Positions 48,385 to 59,828 of a stretch of DNA of 64,000 nt are shown here, piece by piece. The position numbers and the translations under genes were made by a program. The notes under the pieces were generated by a model that did no database searches, was not told the origin of the DNA, and saw nothing but the letters and a program-made list of their open reading frames with translations. The stretch comes from Viola odorata. Its lineage: Eukaryota > Streptophyta > Magnoliopsida > Malpighiales > Violaceae. Within the stretch, counting starts at the first letter, position 1, and every line of letters begins with the position of its first letter. Location: contig OY829539.1 in NCBI GenBank assembly GCA_963691705.1, forward strand, positions 50,132,327 through 50,196,326, in the 5' to 3' direction.

Positions 48385-49755
48385 CATATAACATTTGCAA
48401 TCTGATGCATTCTGCTGAAGTTTCACTTGGTCTTCTTTATTTTCCTACAAAAGAACAAAAACTAATTACCAGTAGCTTGGTTTGAAACTCTGATTACCTT
48501 AATTCGTTCACGGTATTCTCTGTCTTTCTTTCTCTTTTTCTCAACTCTATCCGTTGCTGTCACAAAGTATTTAGTGGGCTGTTCATCGGTTTTCCGTTCG
48601 GTTAACCGAACTACCTGAAAGTCCTAACCGAAACCGAACCGAACTTTTACTAACCGAAACTGAAAACCGAACTTTCTAACCGATCGGAAGTTCGGTTTTT
48701 CCGAAATAACGGAAATTTCATACCTGTTTTTTTTTATTTCATGCAAAAAAGAAGAGAAATCCATAATTAAGCTATCCAATCTCCATAATCAAAATCAGTA
48801 CATCAAAACTATCAAATTATACAATCCATAATCAAACATAATCCATAATTAAAATAAAATGTATTATTGATGACTGAATTTTCACTTAGGCATTTTTACA
48901 AACACATGATATGCGCATGTTTACACACACCCACAAACCACCATTACCACCACTGGTCATCTTCGGTTCTTCACCAACAACAACACCACCACCATCTCCT
49001 CCGCTCCTCCTCCAGTCACTACCATTCGGCCCAAACCAACACAATAAATAAATAAATAAATAAAATCCCCAAAAGATGATAAAAGAAGAGCAACAGAGGG
49101 AAGGAGACGGAGAGCCAGAGAGATGAGAAAGAGTGAGAGGTGAAAACCTTGGATCTAACACCGGACGGGGAGCTGTTGCCGTTGTGGTGGCTGATTTCTT
49201 CAGCGGCGGTGCCATAAGCTCAAAGCAGAGGTGCACGCTATCCATAACAGTGGTAGTTAGAGACTTCTTCATAGGAAATTGACGATCTAGAGTAGAAATA
49301 AAGGAAAAGAAGCGAGGGAGAGAGAGAGATCTCAGATTTGGAGTAGAAATAAAGGAAAAGAACAGTGAGAGAAGAGAACGGCTGCGTTCGAGAGGATGAG
49401 GGAATGGGATGATGGGAGTGGCATTTTTGTAAAACAAAACCCTTATATACTGATAAGGAAAAGTTCGGTTAGTTCGGTTAACCGAACTTCAACCCAAGCC
49501 TATCCGAAACCGAATAAAATTTCGGTTTTTCGAAAACCGAAACCGAAATTCCGAAACCGAATAAGTGAAATTTCGGTTTCGGAATTTCAGAAATTCGGTT
49601 ACCAATAACCGATGAACAGCCCTAGTATTTACCGTTTTTTACCACAAAAAAATAAAACAAAATAATTGCCTAAACAGGAATCCTGTTTTATTTAAATTAA
49701 TTGAATTTTTTACCTGCCCTCAACATCATTACTTGCATCAGTATGAACATCATTA
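48385..49755 (-). pseudogene. Coiled-coil gene relic, copy D, split by a hAT element
   Basis: Minus-strand exon-like pieces: 49714-49755 (DVHTDASNDVEG, upstream part lost in the palindrome), 48498-48556 (TDRVEKKRKKDREYRERIK, strongly basic) and 48385-48444 (ENKEDQVKLQQNASD). Splice borders look normal and frames join. The hAT at 48575-49624 sits in the intron between the first two. The basic stretch followed by heptads suggests a DNA-binding or scaffold coil, but I do not recognise the protein. The neighbouring copies on the plus strand are related through the ENK...EDxQVKLQ exon. Confidence 0.5.
48575..49624. mobile_element. Non-autonomous hAT element with TTCGGTTAACCGAA-type ends
   Basis: Left end TGGGCTGTTCATCGGTT and right end AACCGATGAACAGCCCTA are inverted. 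The 8-bp flanks GTATTTAG (48567-48574) and GTATTTAC (49625-49632) match at seven positions. Both ends carry many CGGTT(A/T)ACCGAA and AACCGAAC motifs. The interior (48880-49420) is low-complexity CCACCACC/AGAGAGAG with no supported protein. Confidence 0.85.
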
Positions 49756-49866
49756 CTAGGCAGAACTACACAAATGGTCGGTAATGAAACTTATCAAAAT
49801 CAATTGGTCTCAGACCAATTGATTTTGATAAGTTTCATTACCGACCATTTGTGTAGTTCTGCCTAG
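49756..49866. repeat. Perfect palindrome, 55-bp arms and 1-nt centre
   Basis: Arms 49756-49810 and 49812-49866 are exact reverse complements around C49811 (GGTCT-C-AGACC). Each arm contains GCAGAACTACACAAATGGTC. The right arm ends in the first bases of the hAT element that starts at 49864. Confidence 0.97.
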
Positions 49867-51255
49867 GGGTGAGAACGGATCGGTGGATCCGACCGATCCG
49901 ATCTGATCTCACCCATCAGCTCCGACCCGAAAGCTGTCGGACACTAGATCGAATTAGGCTGTCGGAATCCGAACGTTTTCGGATTCCGACAGTCAGATTA
50001 TCGGAATCCTCCACATCCCTAATTATTATGTGTACCAAATCCCAATCCCGAACCCAATCACCGCCGGCCACAACCTCAAAATCCGATTTCAATCAACCCA
50101 TCCTCATCATCAATCCAAACCAACGGAAAAAAAAAAGAAAGAAAAGAGAGGAGAGTGAGGCCGGCAAAGAAGAAGAGATGAGTAGGTTTGAAGAATGTAT
50201 TTGGTCGGATTTTATTTTGATTGTTAATTTGGATGTTTGGTTTTTGGAGTGTGGCCGCCGGCATGGAGTGGTGAGAGGAAGAAGAAAGAGTGAAGGAAAT
50301 AGACAAGATAGGGTTTTGATTAATTCAGAGTGATTCCTTCTGCATATAACAAAATACCCTATTATCTAATACCCACGGCCCAAGCCCATTATCTAATAAC
50401 TCCTGGCCCAATGGCCGAAATACTAACATGTAAAAACGCCAATACACCTACCCTGGACTATTGTTTTCAGGCAAAAAGGCCCTTCAATGCACATTTTTAT
50501 AATTTTAAAAAAATTATAAAAATTCTAAAAAAATGTAAAAATTCTATAAAAAAATGTAATTAACCTAAAAATCATGAAACATTGTAAAAAATTCCAAAAA
50601 ATCACAAAAAAATGTAATTAATTATGGCCAGAAGGGGCTAATTGCACGGTCAACGTAGTTCAGGGGAGGTGTATTAGCGTTTTTGAAGTTCGGGGGAGGA
50701 GTTTGTTTTTCGCGGTTAGTACAGGGGTGTTTTAAGCTATTACCCCATTATTTTTTATACATTTCTATAAAGTACATACATAGACACAGATGCCGAACAT
50801 GACACGAACGTTTTTGATACGAGAGAATTCAAAATTACAGGACACAGATACAACATATATAGTATTATATAAAATATAAAAATAAATAAATGTAAAATTA
50901 CTAAAATTGTATTTGGTTGGTTGTGTATGATGTTTAGGTAGTGGATGAAAATTGGGTTGCATTTAGGTAGGTGAGTATGTGATGGAATTACAATTACTTA
51001 TGCTTTGACTTGATAAGGATGACGAGATACTGATAAATCAAGAAATATTTTTTTGGCACGTACATAGAAAATAAATTATATTTTTCATTATATATCCAAA
51101 AATCCGACCGAACCGATCCGATTCCGAACTCGTCGGATAAGTTTCGGATTCTCTAACAAAAAATTCGAAAAAATCCGATCCGAAATTATCCGAATCCGAA
51201 CTTATCCGATCCGAACTCGTCGGATTCCGATCCGAAATCTGAATTCTCACCCCTA
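49864..51255. mobile_element. Non-autonomous hAT element with CCGATCCGA-rich ends
   Basis: TAGGGGTGAGAACGGATCGG opens it and TGAATTCTCACCCCTA closes it. Both ends are dense in GGATCGG, TCCGATCC, TCGGAATCCGA. No 8-bp duplication is present: the left flank is GTTCTGCC (palindrome arm) and the right flank GGTGGTGG, so one side was rearranged after insertion. No transposase. Confidence 0.8.
50432..50750. mobile_element. Inverted-repeat insert nested in the hAT element
   Basis: AAAACGCCAATACACCTACC on the left is mirrored by GGAGGTGTATTAGCGTTTTT on the right, around an AT-rich centre made of AAAAAATGTAA(T/A)T units. The exact ends are unclear. A similar 'GGGGAGGA...' phrase near 3640-3720 may be a distant relative. 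Confidence 0.5.
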
Positions 51256-51728
51256 GGTGGTGGAGGAGGAGCAGCCGAAAGAGGGTCGGACTTTCGGATG
51301 GATAACTTGGATCGACAGAGAGAGGAGAAGAGCCTGATTTCGGAAGAGGCGGATACAGTGGGTGGTGGAGAATAAGGAGGAGGTGGTAATACAGGTGGTG
51401 GTGGGTGGTGGAGGAGGTGGTGGCCGAGGGCGACTGAGAGAGGGGAAGAGCCATGAAATGGAAGTGTGGTAAAAAATAAAACAAAATGTGGTAAAATAAA
51501 TAAATATTTTAAATTAAATATATATATATTTTTAAATTAAATCATGTGGTAAAAAAAAAAATTGGACAGATGGGAACCCGTCGGATTTGTCCCGTCTGTC
51601 CGCGTGTAGAGCGGGATGGATTTGACCCGTCCCATTTATTAAATGGGACTAAAATTGTTGTCCATATCCCGTCTAAAGTTGGACGGACGAGACGAGTATA
51701 TGGATAATGTCCCATATTGCCACCCTTA
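51256..51728. mobile_element. Right part of another hAT-type element
   Basis: Ends ATATTGCCACCCTTA at 51728, a typical hAT terminus in inverse form. Subterminal GGACGGACGAGACGAG and CCCGTC(T/C)/GACGGG motifs lie at 51570-51715. No left end was found; it was probably lost in the rearrangement around 49756-51255. Confidence 0.5.
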
Positions 51729-51806
51729 TAGCGGTACATGTTATTACCATTGGTCCTGGTAATCCTGATATGTAGCAGCTAACATTTAGTTTTTGTTCTT
51801 TTGTAG

Positions 51807-53018
51807 GAAAATAAAAAAAGATTGGAAGAAGACCTCCAAGTGAAACTTTAAGAGAACGCTGCATTGCATCAGAATTTGCAATCTACAAATGCTTATATTA
51901 TAACCTCGCACGATTTTGCCTGTAATTTATATTGTCTGTGTAGGAAAAAAACTAGAAACTAGAGCAAGACTTGCATGCAAGTTTTCATCAAAATGATTTG
52001 CTGAATGAAAAATTGCTAGCTGCAAACACCACGATAGAACATCTTGAGCGCAATAGCCAAGATTTCTCTCAAAAACTTGTAACTATAAATTCCCTTCTCT
52101 GTTCTCTTTAATTTGTTCCGTTAATATACACACCTTTGCTACCAATTCTATCCACTTTTATTTAGGTCGTCAGGATCTTACTGTCAAGATTTCCCTGCTT
52201 ATGTTTGATTTTTTAGTGTAGGCAGATAGGAAAAAAACGGAAGAAGAACTGCTTCAAAAATTGCAATCTGCAAACACTACAATAGAAAAGCTTAAGCAGC
52301 AATGGAAGACAAACAATCAGTTTCACATCAACGTGTTCGTGAATGTCATATTACTGTCCTTTTTTTAAACTTCCTGTAGAACTGTTGTTAATTGCGGTAC
52401 ATATTACTCCATCTGTTTACTTTTAAATGACTTTCTGGAATAATAGAAAAGCGTAAACCGTTGATTTACGGACTTATTTTATTCCTCATTGTTTCATTTT
52501 TTTTCTTCTAATTTCTACTCAAATTACCACACCATCATCAAATTGGGTTGATTCAACAAAAAAAAATTATCATTTGCACAAAATATATGCTTCGAAAAAG
52601 ATAAAATGACAAGTACTCCAAATAGTAGAAAAACGTAGGAAAATGATAATTAAAAGTAAACGGAGGGAGTATTACCATTGGTCCTGTTCTGTTGCAGAAG
52701 GAAGTACTAGAAGTGGACATAAAAGACGATATAAAAAAGCAAAAGGTCATGGAAGTAGTTGCCAGCTTTTCAGGTTGATTTAATTTATTATGTATCTAAT
52801 TAACAACAAATTAAATGGTCTTCATTCCCTAATTATTTATCCAGCACTGTCTCTTACATGCAAGGATCGATTCCATTGCTATAAGCGTAACCGAGAAGAA
52901 ACTAACCATCATCGGTGATGTTGATCCTTTAGACATTGTAAGCAAGTTAAGAAAAATCTGCAATAGACGGCTTTTATCACTTGGGCCGGCGAAAGAAGAG
53001 AAGAAGAAAGAAGAATAA
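51807..53018 (+). pseudogene. Coiled-coil + HMA gene relic, copy C (longest)
   Basis: Five exon-like pieces: 51807 to about 51888 (ENKKRLEEDLQVKL, stop codon at 51849), about 51944-52078 (KLEQDLHASFHQNDLLNEKL and a second coil block; a small duplication at its start shifts the frame), 52222 to about 52335 (coil, one base short at QQWK), 52698-52773 (VLEVDIKDDIKKQKVMEVV) and 52865-53018 ([31 protein letters not shown]; one base short at its start). Several independent breaks mark it as dead. It shows the ancestral order: repeated coil exons, then a C-terminal HMA domain in two exons. A Stowaway MITE lies in the fourth intron. Confidence 0.7.
52407..52669. mobile_element. 263-bp Stowaway-type MITE
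   Basis: CTCCATCTGTTTACTTTTAA and TTAAAAGTAAACGGAGGGAG are inverted ends flanked by TA (52405-52406 and 52670-52671). It interrupts the phrase GCGGTA...ACATTGGTCCTG that is continuous in copy A. Confidence 0.88.
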
Positions 53019-53533
53019 GAAGAGTGATAAAATGGAACCCAAAGCTGTGCTCGATGAATTGGTGAATTCATACAATATGTTAGAATGTTTTGTTGTGTTA
53101 ATCGGTGAAGTTTTTAAAAACAATTTCCACAAAAGAAATTAGGAACCTAGAAGCAAAATAGTTGAGAATGTACTCAACCCCTTTTTCATTACAATAGTAC
53201 ATAGAACAAACTCCTCATATAACATTTTCTTCATTATATCTCATGCCACAAGTCTCAACTTTTACTCTCTCAAAATCAATCTAGGAGGCTCAAAGGATTG
53301 GGTAATTGAACCCATTCTCTAAGAAATTGATATGATGAGATCAAGCAGACCGGATTGGATCTTTCGCTTCATTATGCTGCTGACTTTCTAACTAGATCAA
53401 CCTCCTTCTCTAGCTAATCCTACTATAAACTGTAATTTTTTTTGCACTTTTGCTTCTAATCCTTTTTTTTTTAGCAAAGACAAGATATATAAGAAATCAT
53501 CATCATCTCAAACCGAAAGAATAAACCCATTCT

Positions 53534-54225
53534 GTGTCTCTCATTCCCCACGAGGTGATCAAGGAGGGAAATAAAGGGCAGATTTCTGCTTCAAGAATGG
53601 CAGATTCGTACCAATTCTCTAACCATGTCAATCAAGTACGCTATTGTTCCAAATCGAAGACGTGTATCCACAAGATTTTACAAATAATTGCCTCCTGCGC
53701 CCCACCTAAAAAAACCTCAAAAATAGAATCTTCTAGTCCTCAATTTCTTGAATTGGAAGAAGCAGAGGCGCAATTGGCATTGATTTGAACATGGGCGATC
53801 AATTAGATCAATCAGAATCGTCTTAAATCAGTTCCTACAACGGTTTGGATGACAACCATAAAATTGATTCGAAGAACGATTCTTGCAGTGAAAAGGCAAT
53901 TATTGAAGACAGAAAGCGTAAAAGCAATGATGGGTTCTCTCTACTTATTGAAGCAGCGGAAATAGTTGGCAAGGAGACTGGGTCTGACTCGGACTTGGAG
54001 AAACCCATTCTTGAAGCAATTAATAACAACAGAAGTAGTGGTCGAGCAGCTGGGTCGTCCAAAAAGAAGAGGAAGTGTAGTTTGGTGGTGGATTTGTACG
54101 GTGATGGATCGACCGATTTGTCTTCTACTGTGGCGAGATCTGAGAGGGAGAGGAGGAAGCAGGTTCTGCCTTCCAGGTATAGGGACAGCTCTGTGGTTAT
54201 GGAACCGTGGGAGCGAGTGGAGTGA
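53534..54225 (+). pseudogene. Unrecognised nuclear-type protein relic
   Basis: A first block (53598-53690) reads MADSYQFSNHVNQVRYC. A second begins MGDQLDQSESS at 53791, meets a stop at 53824-53826, and then runs open to 54225 with an acidic/basic mix (IIEDRKRKSNDGF, DSDLEKPILEAI, SSKKKRKCSLVVDLYGDG) ending RSERERRKQVLPSRYRDS. The basic clusters suggest a nuclear protein. I do not recognise a family with confidence. The first 209 bp (53492-53700) recur inverted at the right window edge. Probably a truncated duplicate. Confidence 0.45.
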
Positions 54226-54315
54226 CCACTGCGGAAATCAGCAGCAGGAATGTTGATTTCACGAGTGAAATAGCGGAAGTAGAGTTGAAAGAGAGAATGT
54301 GACGGTTAACTGCAA

Positions 54316-54944
54316 AATGTACTAAAAGCTGGTTTGGGTTGTAGAAGTTGGTTTCAAAACCAAGAGTGGTGTTTGGTAACACCTTTGGATACGAGCTTTT
54401 GGAAAAGCTTTATTCAAAATCAAGGAAAATCCCTTGGTTTTAGGCTGGAGCAAAATGCTCCGGCAGCAAACCAGCTTTGCCAAAAGCTGGATTGCTCTCT
54501 CCTCTCTCATCCTATTTTTTTTTTTTTAAATTCAATTTTCTTACTCGGTATAATGAACGAATAAATTAAAAATTATCACAATATAATATCTATCTTAAGA
54601 TGAGTAATTCTATATCCACTTTTCCTATTTTTATTATTTTTTTAGAAATGGGTTTTATACCATTTAATTAATTTTTTTTGTTAATTATTTGTTTTAAAAA
54701 TAGATTAATTTAAATAATATTTGAAATAAAACGGTGTCTTTTATAGTCATTTTACATTCAAACCATAATTTTAACCGCAGTGTTTACCAAACACCAAAAA
54801 CAACTTCTCGTTTCCCACAACACTTTTAAAAAAATGTTTATCAAACACCTCAAGTATCTCACAACACTTTCTCCAGAAGTACTTTTCCCACAGAACTTTT
54901 CCCAAAGCACTTCTCGGACTAGAACCGGAACGCCAAACAGACCC
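54316..54944. mobile_element. PIF/Harbinger-like non-autonomous element, copy 1
   Basis: The right end GAACGCCAAACAGACCC matches the GGGTCTGTTTGG type of Tourist/PIF ends. It is followed by TAA and then copy 2. Inside, GGTGTTTGGTAA and CAAACACC phrases repeat. The left border is approximate and the superfamily call is tentative. Confidence 0.45.
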
Positions 54945-54947
54945 TAA

Positions 54948-55485
54948 GGTGGTGTTTGGGGTTCTGGTTCTACCCCAAGACCGTGGTTTCCAAAACCAAG
55001 AAGCTCCACTTGGTGTTTGGTAATCACCTTTGGGTCTCAGAACCAAGGAAAAGCTTGCTTTTGCGGGAAGCTGCAATTTGGATAATAGAACAAAATAAAT
55101 TAAAAACTACCACAATAAAATCTCAACTTTTCCTATTTTTATTAATTTTTTAAAAATGAGTTTTATACCATTTAATTACTTTTTTTCAATTATTTATTTA
55201 AAAATATATATACAGATATTAAAAAAAATTAATTATAACACTTGAAATAAATTATATCCTTTATGGTCATTTTACATCCAAACCATAGTTTTGAAAAGTT
55301 GTTTTATCAAACAATTCAGGTATCTCACAGCACTTTAAAAATATATTTACCAAACAACATACTACTTTTCCCAAAAGTGATTTTCACACAGCACTTTTGC
55401 TTACAACACTTTTGCTTACAACACTTTTGCTTACAACACTTTTGCTTACAACACTTTTCCAACTAGAATCGGAACGCCAAACAGC
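54948..55485. mobile_element. PIF/Harbinger-like non-autonomous element, copy 2
   Basis: Starts GGTGGTGTTTGGGGTTCTGG right after a TAA shared with copy 1 and ends CGGAACGCCAAACAGC. It has the same order of internal phrases as copy 1 (GTCATTTTACAT(T/C)CAAACCATA, CAGCACTTTT). The two sit head to tail with only the 3-bp TAA between, as when one inserts at the duplicated target of the other. Confidence 0.45.
55393..55452. repeat. Four tandem copies of a 15-bp unit
   Basis: ACTTTTGCTTACAAC repeats four times without change within copy 2 of the PIF-like element. Confidence 0.95.
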
Positions 55486-57089
55486 ATATAGGTTTGAAAA
55501 TTTAAGTTAACTTTTGTTATTTCACTTAATCCAAATTTTCAGATCCAAATTTTGTTCTGTTTCATAGTAAAATTTAGTTTTAGAATTTTCGAAACCAAAT
55601 TTTAAAATTTGAGAATTTTAAAACTGAACAAGTAAAAGTTCTGTTTCGGAATTCCAATTGAGTTGGACAGTAGTGTGAAGTTTTCCACTAGTATTGTATT
55701 TTATTTTATTTTTTAATTAATTATAGCATTTCTCTTTCTCCTCCCCTAGCCGCCGTACTCTCCTTCTTGGAATTAGACGTGGGTTGCACTTGCAGCCTTC
55801 GTTGCAAATTAATTTTCTCAAGTATTTTTACTATTTTGACTGATTTTTATTTTTAACTCATTATTTTACTAATATTGAAACATGAGTTTTCACCTAATCC
55901 TCTAATAAAAAAAATTAAGAAGAAATTGTAAATTGACTATACTAAAAATGAATCAAATTGAACCATACCAAATTATTTACAAATGGTTTGGTGTGGTTCA
56001 TAAATTTAGAAAACCGGATCAAATTGGAATGTGTATATCTGGTTTACTTCTACTGAAAAGTTATTTAGTAACTTTTTTTTTCTTTTTTTTTGGAAAAGTT
56101 AGTAAACTTTAATAAAGTTAGTAAACTTTAATTACAGTACTTCTTTATTAAATAAATAAATATATGTATGTTATTATTGTTATTGAATATTATGAGAGCA
56201 AGTTTCGTAGTATAATAATATTTTAGTTAATTAACTTGAAACTATGCATTTCTTTTATTTATTTATATTTTTAAATTTTGTGTGATACGGATATTTTCCC
56301 TTTCAAAAAATAAATAGAGTACAAATATTTTCCTTAAAATATGGTATTTATTATTTATTTTTGTGTTATTATTTATGAAATTATGATAGATGGGTTGGGC
56401 TTAGAGAACATGAAAGGAATTCAAAGAAAGATTGGGTCGATCTGCAGTACATTTGTTAATGGCCCGAATCCAATTGCAATTTCCATTGCCGACACCCCTA
56501 CCCATTTCTCTTATTTTCTTTTCTTTCTGTTTTTATTCTCCTATTCTCTTCTCTGCTCTTAGATCTACAAAACACACACACAATTGCACAAATCGGTGGC
56601 GTGAGCGTGGTGGTGTCAGCAGTGGCGATGTTTGTTGATGGTCGGCCGAGAGGGATGGGTTCGAGATTGAGAGAAGACGGTGATGAGTTTGGTTTTGGCG
56701 ATTCCAGTGGGTGATGCGGCTGGATTTTGGAGCGACGGTGAGGGAGTGGTGATGATTGATGATTTGTTTGGGATTGAGGTGGCGGTGATAGTTGTGTGTG
56801 GCGATGGTGTGTGGGAGGAGGCTGAGGATGGAGCGGTGGTCGGCGGTGTGGTGAGGGGTTCGGTCTTGGTTTGAGGCGATATGTGGTGGTCGGCGGTGAT
56901 GGTGGCTGTGTGGGTGATGAAGCCGGGAGTGTGGGTATGGCGGTGATGGTGGCTGTGTGGGTGAGATGGTGGCTGGCGGTGATGATGGAGGAGGCTCGCG
57001 GTGTGGTGAGATGTTTGTTTTTGGTACTAGGTTAGGGTTGCGTTGCAATGAGATGGAGTAGAATGAGGGAGGGAGGGATGGAGGAGGAA
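55486..57089. other. AT-rich spacer and GGTGGT low-complexity block
   Basis: 55486-56580 is AT-rich with no supported gene. 56590-57060 is G-rich on the plus strand (GGTGGTGTCAGCAGTGG, GGCGGTGATGGTGGCTGTG repeated at about 56896 and 56940). Long frames here on both strands are composition artefacts. Confidence 0.5.
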
Positions 57090-57330
57090 GGGTCTGTTTG
57101 GCGTTCCGGTTCTGGTTGGAAAAGTTTTGTGGGAAAAAGTTTTGTGTGAAAATGACTTCTGGAAAAAGGAGTATGCTGTTTGGTAAATTTTTATTAAAAG
57201 TTCTGTGGGGAAACCAAAAGTTGTTTTTGGTGTTTGGTAAAAACTGATTTAAAACTATGGTTTGAATGTAAAATGACCATAAATGGCACAATTTATTTTA
57301 AGTGTTATAATTAATTTTTTTAGTATCTTT
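57090..57330. mobile_element. PIF/Harbinger-like element, inverted partial copy 3
   Basis: GGTCTGTTTGGCGTTCCGGT begins a stretch that is the reverse complement of the right ~230 bp of copy 1 (through AACTATGGTTTGAATGTAAA). The other end was not found. Confidence 0.5.
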
Positions 57331-58348
57331 ATATATATTTTTAATCAATTTGTTTATAATCTAACATTTACCACCTAATATTTACCTAATATCATAAATA
57401 AATTAAATTTATTAATACCATAAAAAATTTAAGATATTAATACCATAAATAAATATTTATCTAATATAAAAAAAAATTAAACTATTAGCTTCGAAAATGG
57501 AATGAATATAAAGGACACAATTTATTTTGGACATTATAATTAATATTTTTTAGTATATATATAAATTATTTAAATCAATCTATTTCTTTAAACAAATAGT
57601 TAACATTTGATTTATAACAAAAAATAATACTTTATTAGAAGAAGAAGAAAAAGTTAAATATTAAGTATGACAATTAAATTTAAGTTCATTTCATATTCCA
57701 TAACTTATATTATCAATAACATTTAAACAAAGTTAATTAACTATGCAAGTTAAATTTATTTAATAGTATAAACCCAGAGTTTATAACTTCTTTAATAAAT
57801 AGAATTAATGGATGATAATTATATTAAATAATATAGAATCTAAAATTATTATAATGTAATATGTCAATTTATTAGATATATGAAATACGACATTACACGA
57901 AGGACCCAAGAATTTGATGTGACTTTCTATCAAACCACCCCAAATATTTCACCACATATTTAATGAATATATAGATGTAAAGATTTATATTTTTACAAAT
58001 TGTTGGAAATGCCTATGCTGCCTTTCTTTCTTCATTCCAGTGATCAGATTCTTTGATGACATGCTTTTTTGAATGTAACATGCACGTATTAATTCTTCAA
58101 TACAAGCTTATGGAACACAGCAAATATAAGCGTAATACACGAGCACACCACAAAATTAGACATCCAGATGACTACTGTTTGCAAAGGAAGACTCTCCTAA
58201 GCATAAAATAGGATGAAATTTTGACAAAGCACTTTCAGATACTGAATAACAGTGCCGCATTTTTCATTTATCATGGAAAGAAATTTTTTACACACCCATT
58301 GGTTTATTGTACAATCAAGATGAACAAAAAATACAAAGGCCTAATGAA
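57331..58348. other. AT-rich spacer downstream of the AP-4 sigma exons
   Basis: No coding region seen. Likely 3' flanking DNA of the minus-strand AP-4 sigma exons plus degraded repeats. Confidence 0.45.
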
Positions 58349-58660
58349 TCAATAGAAAAAGGATGGCATTTCTTTGATGTCTTTCTTCATCAGCTGGATT
58401 TCTCTATTAGCTGAAATGTAACTCTTACTTGTCTCAACAATGCAACCATTCATGACCATCTCCTCCAGCATGAAATGTGCTTTCTCCAAATGGAACATGA
58501 TGTCTAGCTCACACTAATCACAACAACAAAAGTAAATTAAAATTGCATCCCTCCAAGATCCGGATTCGGCAAACAGTTAAGTAGTTTACCAAAGGAATGA
58601 CAGAACTTACCACATTCCCGAAATGACGATCCATGGTTTCGACCAAGAGATGTATGAATT
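58349..58660 (-). pseudogene. AP-4 complex subunit sigma, last two exons only
   Basis: Exon 58611-58660 (FIHLLVETMDRHFGNV) joins in phase to 58349-58513 ([29 protein letters not shown]), an almost exact match to the small sigma subunit of the AP-4 adaptor, which sorts cargo at the trans-Golgi/TGN. After ETSK the reading continues with an unusual 24-residue tail to a stop at 58349. CAA/GTAAGAG at that point also looks like a donor, so the genuine last exon may be elsewhere. The first ~80 residues are not found in the 1.1 kb upstream before the retroelement at 59829. This is either a truncated copy or a gene split by that element. Confidence 0.72.
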
Positions 58661-59828
58661 CTAAAATGGAAAGCTCATTATGCAACAAGCAAACAAAGAG
58701 AATTATTCATTCAAAAATAGCATAAAAGAGAAGATGGAGAACACCCAGCTGGGTCTGTAGTCAAAATTTGCTCACGAAAATGAGAAAGCTACCTAGGAAA
58801 CTCATTTTTATAGATTATGCAAAAAAATCCTAAGCCATTCATAGATCACAAATTGAAACTAAAACAGGCAAAAAAACAATCTAGCCCAGGTAGAAAGATA
58901 GATTTTGTTAAGGAAAAAATTCATTACATACCCTAAATTGATTCTTTCTGCTAAAATAGCAATGTACAGAAGCTATAGACCAATCTATCACTGTAAGAAG
59001 AACAAAACTTACTATGGGAGAAACTAACCAATAGACTGTTCTGTTTGTATGTTAAATCATATAAAAAGGAGCAAAATATGATATTAAGCCTAACATGTTC
59101 ATTTCAGAGAAGCAACATTACAAGTCCATAATCCCCACTATTAAGCTTGTATCCGTGATGGTTGAAAACAATAAAGATCATGACAGAAGTAATAAAATGG
59201 CAACATTTTTACAACACAAATTGCACAACAACGAGAAAACCCAGTGCAGTAGTTGAATAGATAATCGCAAGCTTACCAAAGCAACACAACAACTAAAACA
59301 GACAGAACAAAACAATCTAAGGGCAGCAAGCATTGGCTAAACTAATCTGACTGAGCTGCTAGCAATTTTAGTATTTAATAATACCAAAGAGCCCTAACTG
59401 GCAATGGTGTCACCTACTTTGAAAATCAGCCACAAAATTAAGCAGATTCCAGCACCAAATTAAGCAAAAATCCAGCATCAATTTTTTACAGCCACCACCA
59501 GATTTAATGGCATAAACTAACAAATACAAGATGGATTAATTTTAACAAGAATCAGACTGGAAGAAATAAACAATCCAACAAATCATATTAATGCAGCTGC
59601 ACATACACAACTCCAACAAGCAACTACACATACGATTTAAATTCGCTAGCCTAGACAAAAATCAAAAAAGCAAACAAAAACCCATTGTACTGAAAATGCA
59701 TATGGTCCACAATCAAAAGCCCAGGTGACCAAACAACCAATAACCACATCAAAATTCTCTTCCTAAACTCCAAAGTCCGAGTCAGTCTATACACTCCATA
59801 CAAAAGGCACAAATCTGATACAATCACG
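58661..59828. other. Intron-like DNA upstream of the AP-4 sigma exons
   Basis: CA-rich, AT-rich sequence with no coding match. It ends where the retroelement reading frame begins. Confidence 0.45.

Noticed and set aside
48886..49437. Minus-strand 183-codon frame within the hAT element
   Set aside because: Ser/Pro-rich low complexity from AGAGAG and GGTGGT tracts; no transposase motif.
56533..57291. Minus-strand 252-codon frame, Pro/His-rich
   Set aside because: It arises from G-rich repeats on the plus strand and runs into the PIF-like element; no conserved motif.
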